A stretch of 64,000 nt of DNA from Myxococcales bacterium (GTDB taxonomy: Bacteria > Myxococcota_A > Polyangia > Polyangiales > Polyangiaceae). The position numbers and the translations under genes are program-made. Shown piece after piece: positions 8,215-17,160 of this stretch. Below the pieces are notes generated by a model. The model did no database searches, was not told where the DNA came from, and was given only the letters and a program-made list of their open reading frames with translations. Where the stretch lies: the NCBI GenBank assembly GCA_016794345.1, contig JAEUKE010000170.1, forward strand, positions 1 through 64,000, read 5' to 3'. Position 1 is the first letter of the stretch. Every line of letters starts with the position of its first letter.

Positions 8215-8611
8215 TCACGCGGGGTCGGATGCCAGCTGGGGCCGGCAGATCGTGAGCTCGATGTTCACACCGAGATTGCCCAGGGTCGCCAGGAGCTCGG
8301 CGTCGGCCGGCAGGATGAGCGCGTGCGTCTGAACAGCCTGGTCCTCCGGGTCGATCGCCACGTCGAAGGTGACCTTGGCGCCGAGCGCGGTCGCCTTTCG
8401 GACGGAGCTCGCATGCACGTCGAGGAAGTCGAGAACACCCTCGAGATGGTGCGCCCAGAGGTCGGACGTCTCGATGTCGCAGGAGAAGCCGTCCCCCCGC
8501 TCGTCTCGGGCCGGTGAAGACCCCCTCCTCCACCTGGTTCATCTCCTCGCCGATCGCGAGGAGATCCTGGACGCGAGCGGCTTCGGTCGTGAAACGGATC
8601 ACCGAGTACAT
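8215..8611 (-). pseudogene. Frameshifted putative immunity gene (run of six G)
   Basis: ATG 8611 starts MYSVIRFTTEAARVQDLLAI, which reads well until FTGPRRAG. It then breaks inside a run of six G (six C on the plus strand near 8492-8500). Dropping one G restores a coherent protein of about 131 residues that continues GDGFSCDIETSDLWAHHL and ends TICRPQLASDPA. The size, position next to an Rhs immunity gene, and the late stretch LLATLGNLGVNIELTI are reminiscent of DUF4279-type proteins often found as immunity factors, but this is tentative. The homopolymer makes either a sequencing error or a phase-variable tract possible. Confidence 0.55.
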
Positions 8612-8719
8612 TACCAGTCGTCTCCTCCGCCGCCGCGTCCGCCAACTCGCGCCCCCGAAGAAGGCGGGCGGGCGGGACGCCGGCACCAGCCGCTCAGGGC
8701 CGAGCGGGGCCTCGGGAGC

Positions 8720-9274
8720 TCAGGAGAGCTCCTCCAGCCAACCGCGTGTGAGCTTCTCCAGACCCGCGGGGATGCCCCGGGAGAGCAGCCGTTCGAGATG
8801 GAACCGGGCCTGGGAGCTCAAAGCGGCGTCCGCGCGCGCTGCGAGGCCGAGGAGGTCGATGCAGGACGCAAGCTCGTCGGGCTCGTCGGTCGACCCCAGG
8901 AACGCCACGTACACCGGAAAGCCGCGCGCCACCTCGTGTTGGCAGCGCGCAGCGAGCCCCGCGTTGCCGGCCGCGGTCTCGCTCGGCGCTGCCTCGCCGG
9001 CGGCGATCTGCCCGAGCAGCTCCAGCAGCCGGGCGCGGCCCGGCGGGGTCGCGTGGACGAGCGCGACCACGCCGACCGTCGCCGCTGCTTCGGCGGATTC
9101 GTGCAGCGAGCCCTGCACCAGCACCGTGTTGTCGATCCTCCAGTACGCCGCGTCGGCTGCCTGCGCGTCAGGCGCTGAGGCAATCGCGCGGAACGCATCG
9201 GGCAGCCCCGACGGATCCCGAGCCGCACGCAAGCGGCCCCAAGCATGGCGCGCCAGCTCGTCTTCGAAGGTCAC
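8720..9274 (-). CDS. Putative immunity protein for the Rhs deaminase toxin
   Basis: A 184-residue soluble protein whose GTG start overlaps the stop of the Rhs gene as GTGA. That is the expected position and coupling for a cognate immunity gene. The sequence is mainly helical: SGLPDAFRAIASAPDAQAAD, a central YWRIDNTVLVQGSLHESAE, and a C-terminal helical half ending WLEELS. No named immunity family is recognised. The partial second copy at 7852-8169 supports selection or recombination acting on this gene. Function is inferred from position only. Confidence 0.65.
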   Translation of the reverse strand: MTFEDELARHAWGRLRAARDPSGLPDAFRAIASAPDAQAADAAYWRIDNTVLVQGSLHESAEAAATVGVVALVHATPPGRARLLELLGQIAAGEAAPSETAAGNAGLAARCQHEVARGFPVYVAFLGSTDEPDELASCIDLLGLAARADAALSSQARFHLERLLSRGIPAGLEKLTRGWLEELS

Positions 9275-12200
9275 GTACCCTCCCCCGAGCCGGCGCCACC
9301 GCCGCCCGCCCCGCCCCCTCCAGCGGGCGCGCTATCGCTCGCAAATCGCGTACCGGGCGGGAATGCATCACGACCATAACGTTCTTCGCATCGCGGACAG
9401 ACCGGCACCTCGTTGAAAGGCGGATCATGGGGCCGAGGCCGCACGGCCTCGGTGAACCTGACGTTGGGTGGGCTCCCGAGCTGGCGACGAGCATCATCCT
9501 CAGCGCAATCGCCTCCTCCGGAGACGCCCGTCGCGACTTGCCCGGTTTCTGGGTTGTACGCGGCCGTGACGGCCGCCGGCCGATTGCCGCGGGGTGGTGG
9601 ACGGTCCGGCCCCAGCTCGGCGGCGCGCGCGTCACGCGCTGCCCGCGCCTGATCGAGCGGCGTCGGAGCCGTCCCTTCATGCTCGGGACCCAATCCGTGT
9701 GGGTCCACCTGGGTCGTCGGGCTCCCGTCGAACGAATGCGGACGAAAGCCTCCGCTGATCTCGAGCGGATCGGGGGTCAAGAAGCGGCCCGTGTCTGAAT
9801 CGAACACGCGAAATCGCGTCCAGGCTAGCCCGGCCTCTTCATCGAAGACCTGCCCAAGCAGCCGGAAAGGCGATGCGACGGTCTTGCCCGCTCGCTCGCG
9901 CTCGGGGTCCCAATAGGCCTTCTCCAGCCGCCCCCAAGGAGTGAAGCCGCCGCTCCACGCCACACGGCCGGAAGAATCGACCAGCTCGCGGGGCATGCCG
10001 AGATGATCCGTCACGCACAAGAACACCTCGCCATGTTCCTCCTGCAGGAGCGGCACCATGGTGCCGGGCTTGTGCACGAAGACGCGAACGGTCCGGCCAT
10101 CCTTCAGCTCCGCGGCGAGTTGTGCCTCGGTCCAGAGGAACGTCGTCGACTCGCTCGCCGCGGTTGCACCACGTTCGAAGCGCCGCTTCGAGACTCGGCG
10201 ACCGAAGGCATCGTAGCCATATCGGAGGACGGTTCCGTCGGGCCGCACGACAGCCCTCAACCGGTCGCGGACGTCGTATTCGTAGGTCGTGACCCGCTCG
10301 GGGCCGTCGGTCCGTGTCAGATCGCGCATGCCGGTCCGGCGACCACGCTTGTCGTTCACGTACTTTGCGCGGGCGGTGGAGAGGAGAGTCCCCCCCGGCC
10401 CGGTCTTCCAGGCCTCCCCCTGTGCCGACCCCGCGAGGGCGCGCACGAGCGAGCCAGCGGCGTCGTAGGAGAACGCGTATTCAATCGCGCCACCAGCCCC
10501 GCGCCGCCCGGTGAGCAGGCCCGTAGCCTCGTATTCGTACTCGGAGACCCCCCACCGTTCGTCCAAGACCTTCGCGAGACGTCCGCCGCGATCGTACGAG
10601 TAGAGCCGTGCCAAGACGGAGGGCTCCAACTGGCCTCCCATTCCTCGGGTTAGCTTCTGTTCGAGGAGCCGGCCGACAGAGTCGTGCGCGCTCTGGACCG
10701 CGAACTCGCCTCCTCTGAGCGAGATCGCCTTCTCTTGTCCGGCGGCGTCTCTCGTGAGGTCGAACACGACCCCGTTGTGATCGACGATCCTGACGTCGCC
10801 TCGGCCGTCGTATTGAAACCGCGTGATCGCACCGTTCGGCAAGGATCGCTCGGCAACGCGACCGTCTGCGTCGTAGCCGTAGCGAACCGTGTTGTCTCCC
10901 TGCCGCTCCGAGAGGAGTTGCCCGAGCGCGTCGCGCTCGAGGAAGGTCTCGACGACCTCCTGCCCGCACTGGGCCGATGCCGACCGAATGCGGCCGCCCC
11001 GATCTCGCACGACCCGCACCACGCTTCCGTCACTCCCGACATCCTCCAGGAATCGGCCGGCGCGGTCCGTCGTGAATGCTCGCCACGAACCGTCGGGGTA
11101 CAGTACTTTCGCGACGCGACCACTCTTGCCGCGCTCATACTTCAGCAAACGTCCGTCGAACGTCTGCTCCTCCACCAGCCTGCCCGCCTCGTCGTAGGTG
11201 CAGGCGTACGTATCGCCGGCCGGGGACTTAATCTCCGTGAGCCGCTCTTTGCCGTTGTATTTGAACGACCACACCTTGCCATCGGCGGTGACGAGCCTCG
11301 CGAGCGCGCCCATTCCCGCGTAGGACATCTCGGTCACGCCCCCCGAGGCGTCGACCTCTCGCACGACACGCCCCCGCGCGTCGAGCGTGCGACTCGTGCG
11401 CGAGCCATCCGCAAACACGAGGCTCGTCATCCTGCCAGCGCGGTCCAGGATCCGGCGGGTGACACCGCCGAAGACATCCGTGCGCGCGACTGGTCTGCTC
11501 ATCGCATCGAACGCGTAGGACGTGCGAGCGCCCATCCCATCCGTCTCGGCGACGCGATTGCTGTGAGCGTCGTATTCGCAAGACAATACGGCTCCGGATC
11601 GACCATCCAATCGCGTCAGCCTTCCGGCTCCATCGTGGGTCGCGACGTAGAACCGGCCGTCGGGCAGCGTCAGCCGTGCGAGCCTTCCCTGCGAGTCGTA
11701 GACGTACTCGGTCACGCGGCCATCCGCCGTCGTTTGCCGACGAGGGTTGTCGTTCTGGTCGAACTCCCAGGACGTGACGCCACCGTCGGGCGCCACCCGC
11801 CTGATGAGATTGCCTCTGGCGTCGTACCAGAACTGCGTTCCCTCCCCTGCTCCGTTCACCTCGGCAATCAGAAACCCGTCTTGGTCGTACGCTCGTTCGA
11901 CGAGGACATAGCCGTTCGGCAACGCTTCGCGGGTGACGTGGCCCGTATCATCGACCGTGTACCAACGTGGCTCCTCGCCTTCGGCGAACGTCTGGTGCTT
12001 CTCCGAATCAAAGGAGAAGACGAGATCGTAGAGCCCCTTCGGCCCCCATGTGCGGCTGCAGCGGCCTGTGTCCGCTTCGTACTCGTAGCGGAAGGTGACG
12101 CCGGTCTTCAGCGTGGTCGCCACCATGCGGCGCTGGGCGTCGTACTCGAACGTCTCGCTGTGGCCTAGCGCGTCGGTCACGGCAGCGAGGCAGGTCGCCT

Positions 12201-13377
12201 CGTCGTACAGGTAGTCGACCGTCTGCTCCGATTGCCCGGAGGCGCGCACGTCGAGGCGCGTGAGGCGCTGGCCTTGCCACGAGACGCGGATCTCGCGCCC
12301 GGCCGTGTCGACGATCGCGGTGAGCCGCCCCGACTCGTGGAGCAGCTCGATCTTGTTGCCCCACGCGTCACGCACGTGCCGCAAGGCGGCCTGTCCCCCC
12401 GCTTCGAACGACTCGAACCGATACGTCCACCGCGTCTCCAGGTGGAAGATCTCCCACCGGTCCGCCGTGAGCCGCTTCAGCTCCATCCGCTCGCCGCGGT
12501 GGAACGTGCTGCCCCCCACCGGGATCTGCTCGAAGAAGATGCTGCGGCCCTGCGCGTCGCGCAGCACCGTGACCTTGCCCTCTTCCCAGAGCGCCATCTC
12601 CCAGTTGTGCGCCCAGCCGGGGCCGAGCGTGGCGCGCACGTCGTTCCGGCGCGACGACGAGTAGTAGCGCTTGAAGACGAAGGGGATCAGGCCGGCGATC
12701 TCGAGGTCGACGGCCTCGTCCACCACGTGGCCCGTCGCCATGTCGACCGGGTGCCCGTTCTGACACTGGTGCTGACCGGGCGGGCCGGACGACGTGCCCG
12801 GCGCCGCGTCTGCGCCGGAGCCGCGCGCGCCCGGGCTCGCCGCGCTCGCGCTCGCGCCGCTGTTGCTCCCGCCGCCGCCGCCGCCGCCATTCGACGGGCC
12901 GCTCGGTCCAGAAGGCCCCGCACCGCCGGCGCCGCCGCCGCCACCGCCACCACCGGGCCCGCCGGCGCCTCCCGCGCCGCTCGCGCTCCCTCCGGCCCCG
13001 ACCGTGATCGCCTTGTTCGAGATGCAGAGCGCGCCCGTGATGCCCATCATCCCCAGCTCGGCGAGCACGATGGGCGCGCCCATGATGATGAAACACGGCC
13101 CCGCCGTGTTCAGGCTGCATGTCTCTTTCAGCGTGCCGGGCTCGTTGCCGTGGCAGGTCTTGATGACCGACCCCGTCGTCGCGAACTTCTGCCCCTCCAC
13201 CTTCGTCCGCATCGGAGGGTCGGTGATCCCCTCCACGGCGTTGCCCACCACCGGGTACGGGATGGGCACCGGGCTCGGCGCGCAGGGCGTCAGGCACACG
13301 CTCACCGCATTGGGCACGATCGTGTGCCCGGACTTCTCGGTGATGACATCCATCATGAGCGCGGTGACTTTGCCCAT
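9271..13377 (-). CDS. PAAR-like/Rhs polymorphic toxin with putative deaminase C-terminus
   Basis: 1368 residues from ATG 13377, preceded by GAGGGAAG. Residues 1-125 form a PAAR-like DUF4150 domain (SLNTAGPCFIIMGAP) that would cap a type VI secretion spike. A Gly/Ser/Ala linker (about 130-185), a DUF6531-like segment (HPVDMATGHVVDEAVDLEI) and many YD repeats follow. The shell ends with GLAWTRFRVFDSDTGRFLTP and PTTQVDPHGL, the Rhs self-cleavage motif. The last 139 residues are the toxin tip, with DCAEDDARRQLG (C1291, E1293) and VPVCPRCEERYG (C1327, C1330), matching the CxE plus CxxC zinc site of the deaminase superfamily. The substrate (DNA, RNA, nucleotide or protein) is unknown. No VgrG is in the window. 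Confidence 0.9.
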   Translation of the reverse strand: MGKVTALMMDVITEKSGHTIVPNAVSVCLTPCAPSPVPIPYPVVGNAVEGITDPPMRTKVEGQKFATTGSVIKTCHGNEPGTLKETCSLNTAGPCFIIMGAPIVLAELGMMGITGALCISNKAITVGAGGSASGAGGAGGPGGGGGGGGAGGAGPSGPSGPSNGGGGGGGSNSGASASAASPGARGSGADAAPGTSSGPPGQHQCQNGHPVDMATGHVVDEAVDLEIAGLIPFVFKRYYSSSRRNDVRATLGPGWAHNWEMALWEEGKVTVLRDAQGRSIFFEQIPVGGSTFHRGERMELKRLTADRWEIFHLETRWTYRFESFEAGGQAALRHVRDAWGNKIELLHESGRLTAIVDTAGREIRVSWQGQRLTRLDVRASGQSEQTVDYLYDEATCLAAVTDALGHSETFEYDAQRRMVATTLKTGVTFRYEYEADTGRCSRTWGPKGLYDLVFSFDSEKHQTFAEGEEPRWYTVDDTGHVTREALPNGYVLVERAYDQDGFLIAEVNGAGEGTQFWYDARGNLIRRVAPDGGVTSWEFDQNDNPRRQTTADGRVTEYVYDSQGRLARLTLPDGRFYVATHDGAGRLTRLDGRSGAVLSCEYDAHSNRVAETDGMGARTSYAFDAMSRPVARTDVFGGVTRRILDRAGRMTSLVFADGSRTSRTLDARGRVVREVDASGGVTEMSYAGMGALARLVTADGKVWSFKYNGKERLTEIKSPAGDTYACTYDEAGRLVEEQTFDGRLLKYERGKSGRVAKVLYPDGSWRAFTTDRAGRFLEDVGSDGSVVRVVRDRGGRIRSASAQCGQEVVETFLERDALGQLLSERQGDNTVRYGYDADGRVAERSLPNGAITRFQYDGRGDVRIVDHNGVVFDLTRDAAGQEKAISLRGGEFAVQSAHDSVGRLLEQKLTRGMGGQLEPSVLARLYSYDRGGRLAKVLDERWGVSEYEYEATGLLTGRRGAGGAIEYAFSYDAAGSLVRALAGSAQGEAWKTGPGGTLLSTARAKYVNDKRGRRTGMRDLTRTDGPERVTTYEYDVRDRLRAVVRPDGTVLRYGYDAFGRRVSKRRFERGATAASESTTFLWTEAQLAAELKDGRTVRVFVHKPGTMVPLLQEEHGEVFLCVTDHLGMPRELVDSSGRVAWSGGFTPWGRLEKAYWDPERERAGKTVASPFRLLGQVFDEEAGLAWTRFRVFDSDTGRFLTPDPLEISGGFRPHSFDGSPTTQVDPHGLGPEHEGTAPTPLDQARAARDARAAELGPDRPPPRGNRPAAVTAAYNPETGQVATGVSGGGDCAEDDARRQLGSPPNVRFTEAVRPRPHDPPFNEVPVCPRCEERYGRDAFPPGTRFASDSAPAGGGGAGGGGAGSGEGT

Positions 13378-13455
13378 CGTCTTCCCTCGTCCCTCGTCGA
13401 GCGCAGAGGGTAGCACCGAGAGCCCGTTCTCTCGAGAGGGAACGTCCGCGCGCAG

Positions 13456-13761
13456 TCAGTGCGCGCCGCGCATCCCCGCGACGATCGCGCGCACGATCTC
13501 GGCGACGTGCCGTCTGTGCGCGGCCGGCGTCTTCGCGTCGTAGGCGGCGCCGGAGGCCGCGCGCAAGAGGAGCTGCGCCGCGGCGGTCGCGCTGAGCTTC
13601 ATTCGCTTCGGATCGAGCTCGGACTCTTCGATGACCCGGACGAGCAGCGCGAGATAGGCGCGGTCCGCGCGCTGGACGATCTCGGCGCCGATGGTCCCGT
13701 GGGAGTCGACGAGCTCCGCCGCGTGGGGCGACTCATCACGCCGGGGTAGGAGCTCGGGGTG
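13456..13761 (-). pseudogene. Remnant of a TetR-family regulator (C-terminal domain only)
   Basis: The frame closes at 13456. Its last 100 or so residues (HPELLPRRDESPHAAEL to AIVAGMRGAH) look like the ligand-binding C-terminal domain of a TetR regulator, with LLLRAASGAAYDAKTPAAHR and HVAEIVRAIVAG typical of the last helices. No helix-turn-helix is found upstream: the reading breaks into other frames and then meets the divergent gene at 13849. The gene appears 5'-truncated and should not bind DNA. Confidence 0.5.
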
Positions 13762-13833
13762 TCGTTCCGCCCCGCGAAGGCCTCCATCCTGGACACGATG
13801 GCGGACCTCGTTCGCTGGGGGCACGTCGCGAAG

Positions 13834-13839
13834 TAAGCT
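13834..13839 (+). promoter_or_regulatory. -10-like hexamer TAAGCT before the gene at 13849
   Basis: TAAGCT ends nine bases before the ATG at 13849. This agrees with the short or absent leaders seen for other first genes here. Confidence 0.35.
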
Positions 13840-13848
13840 CCCTGGCCG

Positions 13849-15642
13849 ATGGCCCTCTTCCCGAAGTGCACCTTCGCGCTCTCGCTGGCGCGGCCCGCCG
13901 TCGCGGGCACGCGCCTCACCGGCACGGTGACGGTCGACGCCCCCGAAGACATTCCGCGGGCCGAAGCGCTCGAGCTGGTCTTCCAGACCGAGGCACGCGC
14001 GGTCTACGGCTCGGGGAAGAACCGCACCGTCAAGCGCGCCACGGTGTTCTCGAAGAGCCTCTCGTCACGGCTCGCGGGTGCGCTGCCCCGCGGAGCCCAC
14101 GCCCTTCCCTTCGACATCGACCTTCCCCCTTGGCTCCCGCCGGAGCTCGACGGCCCCCGTTGCTCGATCGAGCACAAGATCGGCGTCCGACTCGACGTGG
14201 ACTGGGCGATCGACCCCGACGCCTCGTTCTCCCCCGTGATAGCGCTTCCGCCTCGACGCGCCGTCGCGACGCCGGCGCTGGTGAGATCGGACCCCTCGTT
14301 CCACCCTTCGCTCATCGTCGAGATCGCGTTGAGCTCGACGACTGTCGTCCAGGGAGGCCACCTCGAGGGATCGGTCGCCGTACGCGGCGCCGAGGAGGGC
14401 GCATTCGACGGGATCGAGCTCGGCATCACCGACTACGCGACGATCGCGTTTGCCCGCGGCGATCGGCGGGAGCGCTCGTCGGCCCGATATCGCTGGGCTG
14501 CGAGCGACCTGAAGGAAGGCCGGAGCGTTCCGTTTCGGCTGGGTGTCGACGCGGCGTTTCCTCCGACGTTCAAGAACGGATTCATCGATCACGATCTCGT
14601 GCTCGCCGTGCGCCTCGACGTCCCCTGGCGCACCGATCCCACCTTCGTCATCCCGATCGAGCTCTTGCCCATCGGCTCGCAGGTGGACGGCGCACCGAGC
14701 GCGATGGTCGTGGGGAACGAGCGCATGCAACTGCTCGCGCAGGCGATGGCGCGCGTCCCCGGCCTGCGGGTGGGCCGATACCCAGTCCTCGTGGAGGGGG
14801 AGCTCGGTGCGGTCCACATGCGGGTCGTCGACAGCCCCCTCGGCTCACGCCTCGGGGTGGAGGTGGAGCTGCAGCTGCCGAGCGTCGATCTCGGGCTGAC
14901 GCTGAGGCAAAAGGGCTTGTTCGACCTCGGCGGCGCGTCCCTGCTCCCCGAGGCTCTCGCCCGCGACTACGTGCTCCGGCGCTCGGAGGAGGACGGCTCG
15001 GCCCCCGTCGAAGACGCCGCGGTGGCTGCCTTCGTCGAAGCCGTGACGGCCAACCTGGAGGACGCGTCGGACATCCGCCTCGCCGATCATCGGCTCGCGT
15101 TCCACCTGGCCATCCACGAGGACAGCGAGAGCACGTACCAGGGCGTCGCACGCCTGGCGGTCGCGAAGGCGAAGCAGGTCCTCGAGGCCATCGCCGCGCT
15201 GCCACCACCTGCCGCCATCGATCGGCGCGCGTGGGAAGCGATGGCCGCCGAGCAGCGCGCGGTCCTCGTGCCGAGCCGGCCGGCGCTCCACGGCGTCGTC
15301 CTCGCGGCGCGTGTCCTCGGCGGCGACGAGCGCGCGCTCCAGGCGTCGCTCCGCGCGGTATGGGAGGGGGCGCGCCGGGTCGGGGTCGAGTGGAGCGTCG
15401 ATCTCCGCGCGATGCCGCTGCCGTCGCAGGTGCTGTCGAAGCTCGCCGAGGGGACGCTCGCGGAGGCCGCTCCCGCCCTGGCGAGCCACTTCGCCGAGGC
15501 CCAGATCGAAGGCACCACCGTCGTCCTTCGAGCCGATGGCTGGCACGAGGACCCACGCGCCTGGATGCCGGGCCTGGAGGCCTTCTTCGCCTGGGCGCTC
15601 GAGACCCGCGGCGAGCGCACGAGCCAGTCGGCGTACCGGTGA
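13849..15642 (+). CDS. Arrestin-like fold protein, 597 residues
   Basis: The first 280 residues form two tandem beta-sandwich halves of the arrestin/Spo0M type. The first runs FALSLARPAVAGTRLTGTV to PFDIDLPPWLPPELDG. The second runs SLIVEIALSSTTVVQGGHL to VPFRLGVDAAFPPTF. The remaining 300 residues are Ala-rich and of unknown fold, with no enzyme motif. There is no signal peptide or membrane helix, so it is probably cytoplasmic. Bacterial arrestin-like proteins are poorly understood. A sporulation or trafficking role is only suggested by the Spo0M comparison. It is followed by the propeller gene at 15689. Confidence 0.55.
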   Translation: MALFPKCTFALSLARPAVAGTRLTGTVTVDAPEDIPRAEALELVFQTEARAVYGSGKNRTVKRATVFSKSLSSRLAGALPRGAHALPFDIDLPPWLPPELDGPRCSIEHKIGVRLDVDWAIDPDASFSPVIALPPRRAVATPALVRSDPSFHPSLIVEIALSSTTVVQGGHLEGSVAVRGAEEGAFDGIELGITDYATIAFARGDRRERSSARYRWAASDLKEGRSVPFRLGVDAAFPPTFKNGFIDHDLVLAVRLDVPWRTDPTFVIPIELLPIGSQVDGAPSAMVVGNERMQLLAQAMARVPGLRVGRYPVLVEGELGAVHMRVVDSPLGSRLGVEVELQLPSVDLGLTLRQKGLFDLGGASLLPEALARDYVLRRSEEDGSAPVEDAAVAAFVEAVTANLEDASDIRLADHRLAFHLAIHEDSESTYQGVARLAVAKAKQVLEAIAALPPPAAIDRRAWEAMAAEQRAVLVPSRPALHGVVLAARVLGGDERALQASLRAVWEGARRVGVEWSVDLRAMPLPSQVLSKLAEGTLAEAAPALASHFAEAQIEGTTVVLRADGWHEDPRAWMPGLEAFFAWALETRGERTSQSAYR

Positions 15643-15645
15643 GCA

Positions 15646-15663
15646 CGCGGCGGATCCGCCGCG
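15646..15663. other. 18-base perfect palindrome after the arrestin-like gene
   Basis: CGCGGCGGATCCGCCGCG is fully self-complementary and starts four bases after the stop at 15642. There is no loop and no T run, so it is a weak terminator candidate. It may be an operator or a chance product of high GC. Confidence 0.25.
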
Positions 15664-15676
15664 CGAGCAGGCGCGG

Positions 15677-15682
15677 TAGGGT
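15677..15682 (+). promoter_or_regulatory. -10-like hexamer TAGGGT, six bases before ATG 15689
   Basis: TAGGGT, then GCGCGG, then ATG. The spacing of six fits a leaderless start. Confidence 0.4.
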
Positions 15683-15688
15683 GCGCGG

Positions 15689-16165
15689 ATGACGATCGCC
15701 GATCCGCTCTCGCACATCCTCGTCATGACGCTCGCGCGCAGCTTGCTCGCCGTCCAGGCCGAGACCGGTGTGATGCTCTGGCGTCTCGAGATTCCGGCCT
15801 CGGCGCGCCGCCTGTTCCGCGTCGGCCCGCGGCTGATGGTCATCACACACGCGCAGGTGCTCTGCGTCGACTTCGCCTCGGGGACCATGATCGGGGCGGT
15901 CGACCTGCCCTTCCAGGCGTGCAACGGCGTCGTGAACGCAGGCAAGCTGTACGTGAACGGCACAAACGGCGCCGCGTGTATCGACCAGGACGGCCGCGTC
16001 GTCTGGTCCGTCGGCTCCGCGAGCACGGCGACCTTCAGCACGGATTTCACCATGGTGTGCCGCGCCGCGAACGGGGCCGAGCTCTGGCGGTTCGATCCCG
16101 GCGCGGTGCGATCGCCGCCCGCGCTCGTCGTCGGCGACCAGGTCGCGCAGCCGGATCTGCATTGA
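15689..16165 (+). CDS. Small PQQ-type beta-propeller-like protein
   Basis: 158 residues with repeated blade motifs of the PQQ/quinoprotein type: LLAVQAETGVMLWRLEI, VLCVDFASGTMIGAVDLPF, AACIDQDGRVVWSVG and CRAANGAELWRFDPG. Only about four blades are present, fewer than a closed propeller, so it may dimerise or be a fragment. No signal peptide is present and no enzyme residues were recognised. It is followed closely by the membrane protein at 16191. Confidence 0.6.
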   Translation: MTIADPLSHILVMTLARSLLAVQAETGVMLWRLEIPASARRLFRVGPRLMVITHAQVLCVDFASGTMIGAVDLPFQACNGVVNAGKLYVNGTNGAACIDQDGRVVWSVGSASTATFSTDFTMVCRAANGAELWRFDPGAVRSPPALVVGDQVAQPDLH

Positions 16166-16190
16166 GGCGATTGGCGAGGAGCCACGCCCC

Positions 16191-17129
16191 ATGACGATCT
16201 CGCTGGCCGGTCGGCTCGCGCGGGTGCGCCGCGGTCTCCTCCTGCCCGTCGAGCTGCGTCGAAAGGTGCTCGCGGACACCGCCGCGGCGCGCCGTTATCG
16301 CAGGGTCACCTGGGCACAGGCGGCGATCACCGTCACCGTCGGTGCGCTCCTCGCCGGCCTCGTCTTCTTCTTTGCGCTCTGGCTCATGAGCCGTCCGGGC
16401 ACGACCGTGGCCTGGTCGGAAGCCGGCCTGAGCATCCACTCCGGCGAGCCCCCGCCCGGCACCATCGGCTCCCGCCTCGACGAAGAGTGGAGGATCGCGG
16501 CTGGGCTCGCGTACGTGCTCTTCGGCACGCTCACGCTCGTCGAAGGCGTCGTCATCGCCCTCTCTCGGGAGCACCACGATCAGGTCGGACGCGACGCAGC
16601 GCTCTTGGCCGGAATCGAGCCCGAAGACCCCGAGGCCGTGCCGCGGGTGCGCCTCGACCTGCGCTGGCTGTGGAACAAGGTGAAGCGCAAGGTGCGGGGG
16701 TTCCGGATGTTCGCCGCGGGCCTGCCGGTCATGGCGGTCGTCCTCGTGGTGCCGGTCGTCGGCTCGTATGCTTACGGCTTTGTCACGTTTCTGTGGAGTC
16801 TCTATTGGCTCACCGTCTTCGCCGGGGCCAAATCGGCGAAGGCCTGGGTGGAGACCCCGCCGCCTCGCGAGCCCCTGTTCATCGTGGCCCTGCGCCGCAT
16901 CCCCGTGCTGCGCTGGTACGCCGGGCTCTGGTCACGACAGACGAAGGCGGTGTTCGCCCCGTGCAGCCGCGTGGAAGAGCGCCCCTACGAGCTCGCGGGG
17001 CTCGCGATGGCGCGGCTGCTCGGCACGTTGCCCGTCTTGTACCTCTTCTTCCGGCCGTTTTTCCCTGTCGCCGCCGCGTCCATCGTCGGGGAGCGCGGCG
17101 AGGCCGCGCGCGATCAGCCGGCGGCCTGA
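16191..17129 (+). CDS. Multi-spanning membrane protein of unknown function
   Basis: 312 residues with a GAGGAG ribosome-binding site. Membrane helices are visible at about 43-65 (AITVTVGALLAGLVFFFALW), 100-122, 176-222 (two closely spaced helices) and 280-297. A periplasmic loop lies between the first two, and a basic cytoplasmic segment (WLWNKVKRKVRGFRM) precedes the third. The family is not recognised. It follows the propeller gene by 25 bases and ends convergent to the PEGA protein. Confidence 0.6.
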   Translation: MTISLAGRLARVRRGLLLPVELRRKVLADTAAARRYRRVTWAQAAITVTVGALLAGLVFFFALWLMSRPGTTVAWSEAGLSIHSGEPPPGTIGSRLDEEWRIAAGLAYVLFGTLTLVEGVVIALSREHHDQVGRDAALLAGIEPEDPEAVPRVRLDLRWLWNKVKRKVRGFRMFAAGLPVMAVVLVVPVVGSYAYGFVTFLWSLYWLTVFAGAKSAKAWVETPPPREPLFIVALRRIPVLRWYAGLWSRQTKAVFAPCSRVEERPYELAGLAMARLLGTLPVLYLFFRPFFPVAAASIVGERGEAARDQPAA

Positions 17130-17160
17130 GGGCCGTCTTCGCTTCGAACGCCGGGGCGGA

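Noticed and set aside
9300..12700. Regular short repeats considered as a CRISPR-like or satellite array
   Set aside because: They are degenerate YD repeats of the Rhs shell, not identical repeats with spacers.
12800..13010. GC-rich near-repeats in the Rhs gene, considered as a repeat element
   Set aside because: They encode the Gly/Ala/Ser linker between the PAAR-like and Rhs parts and have no fixed unit length.
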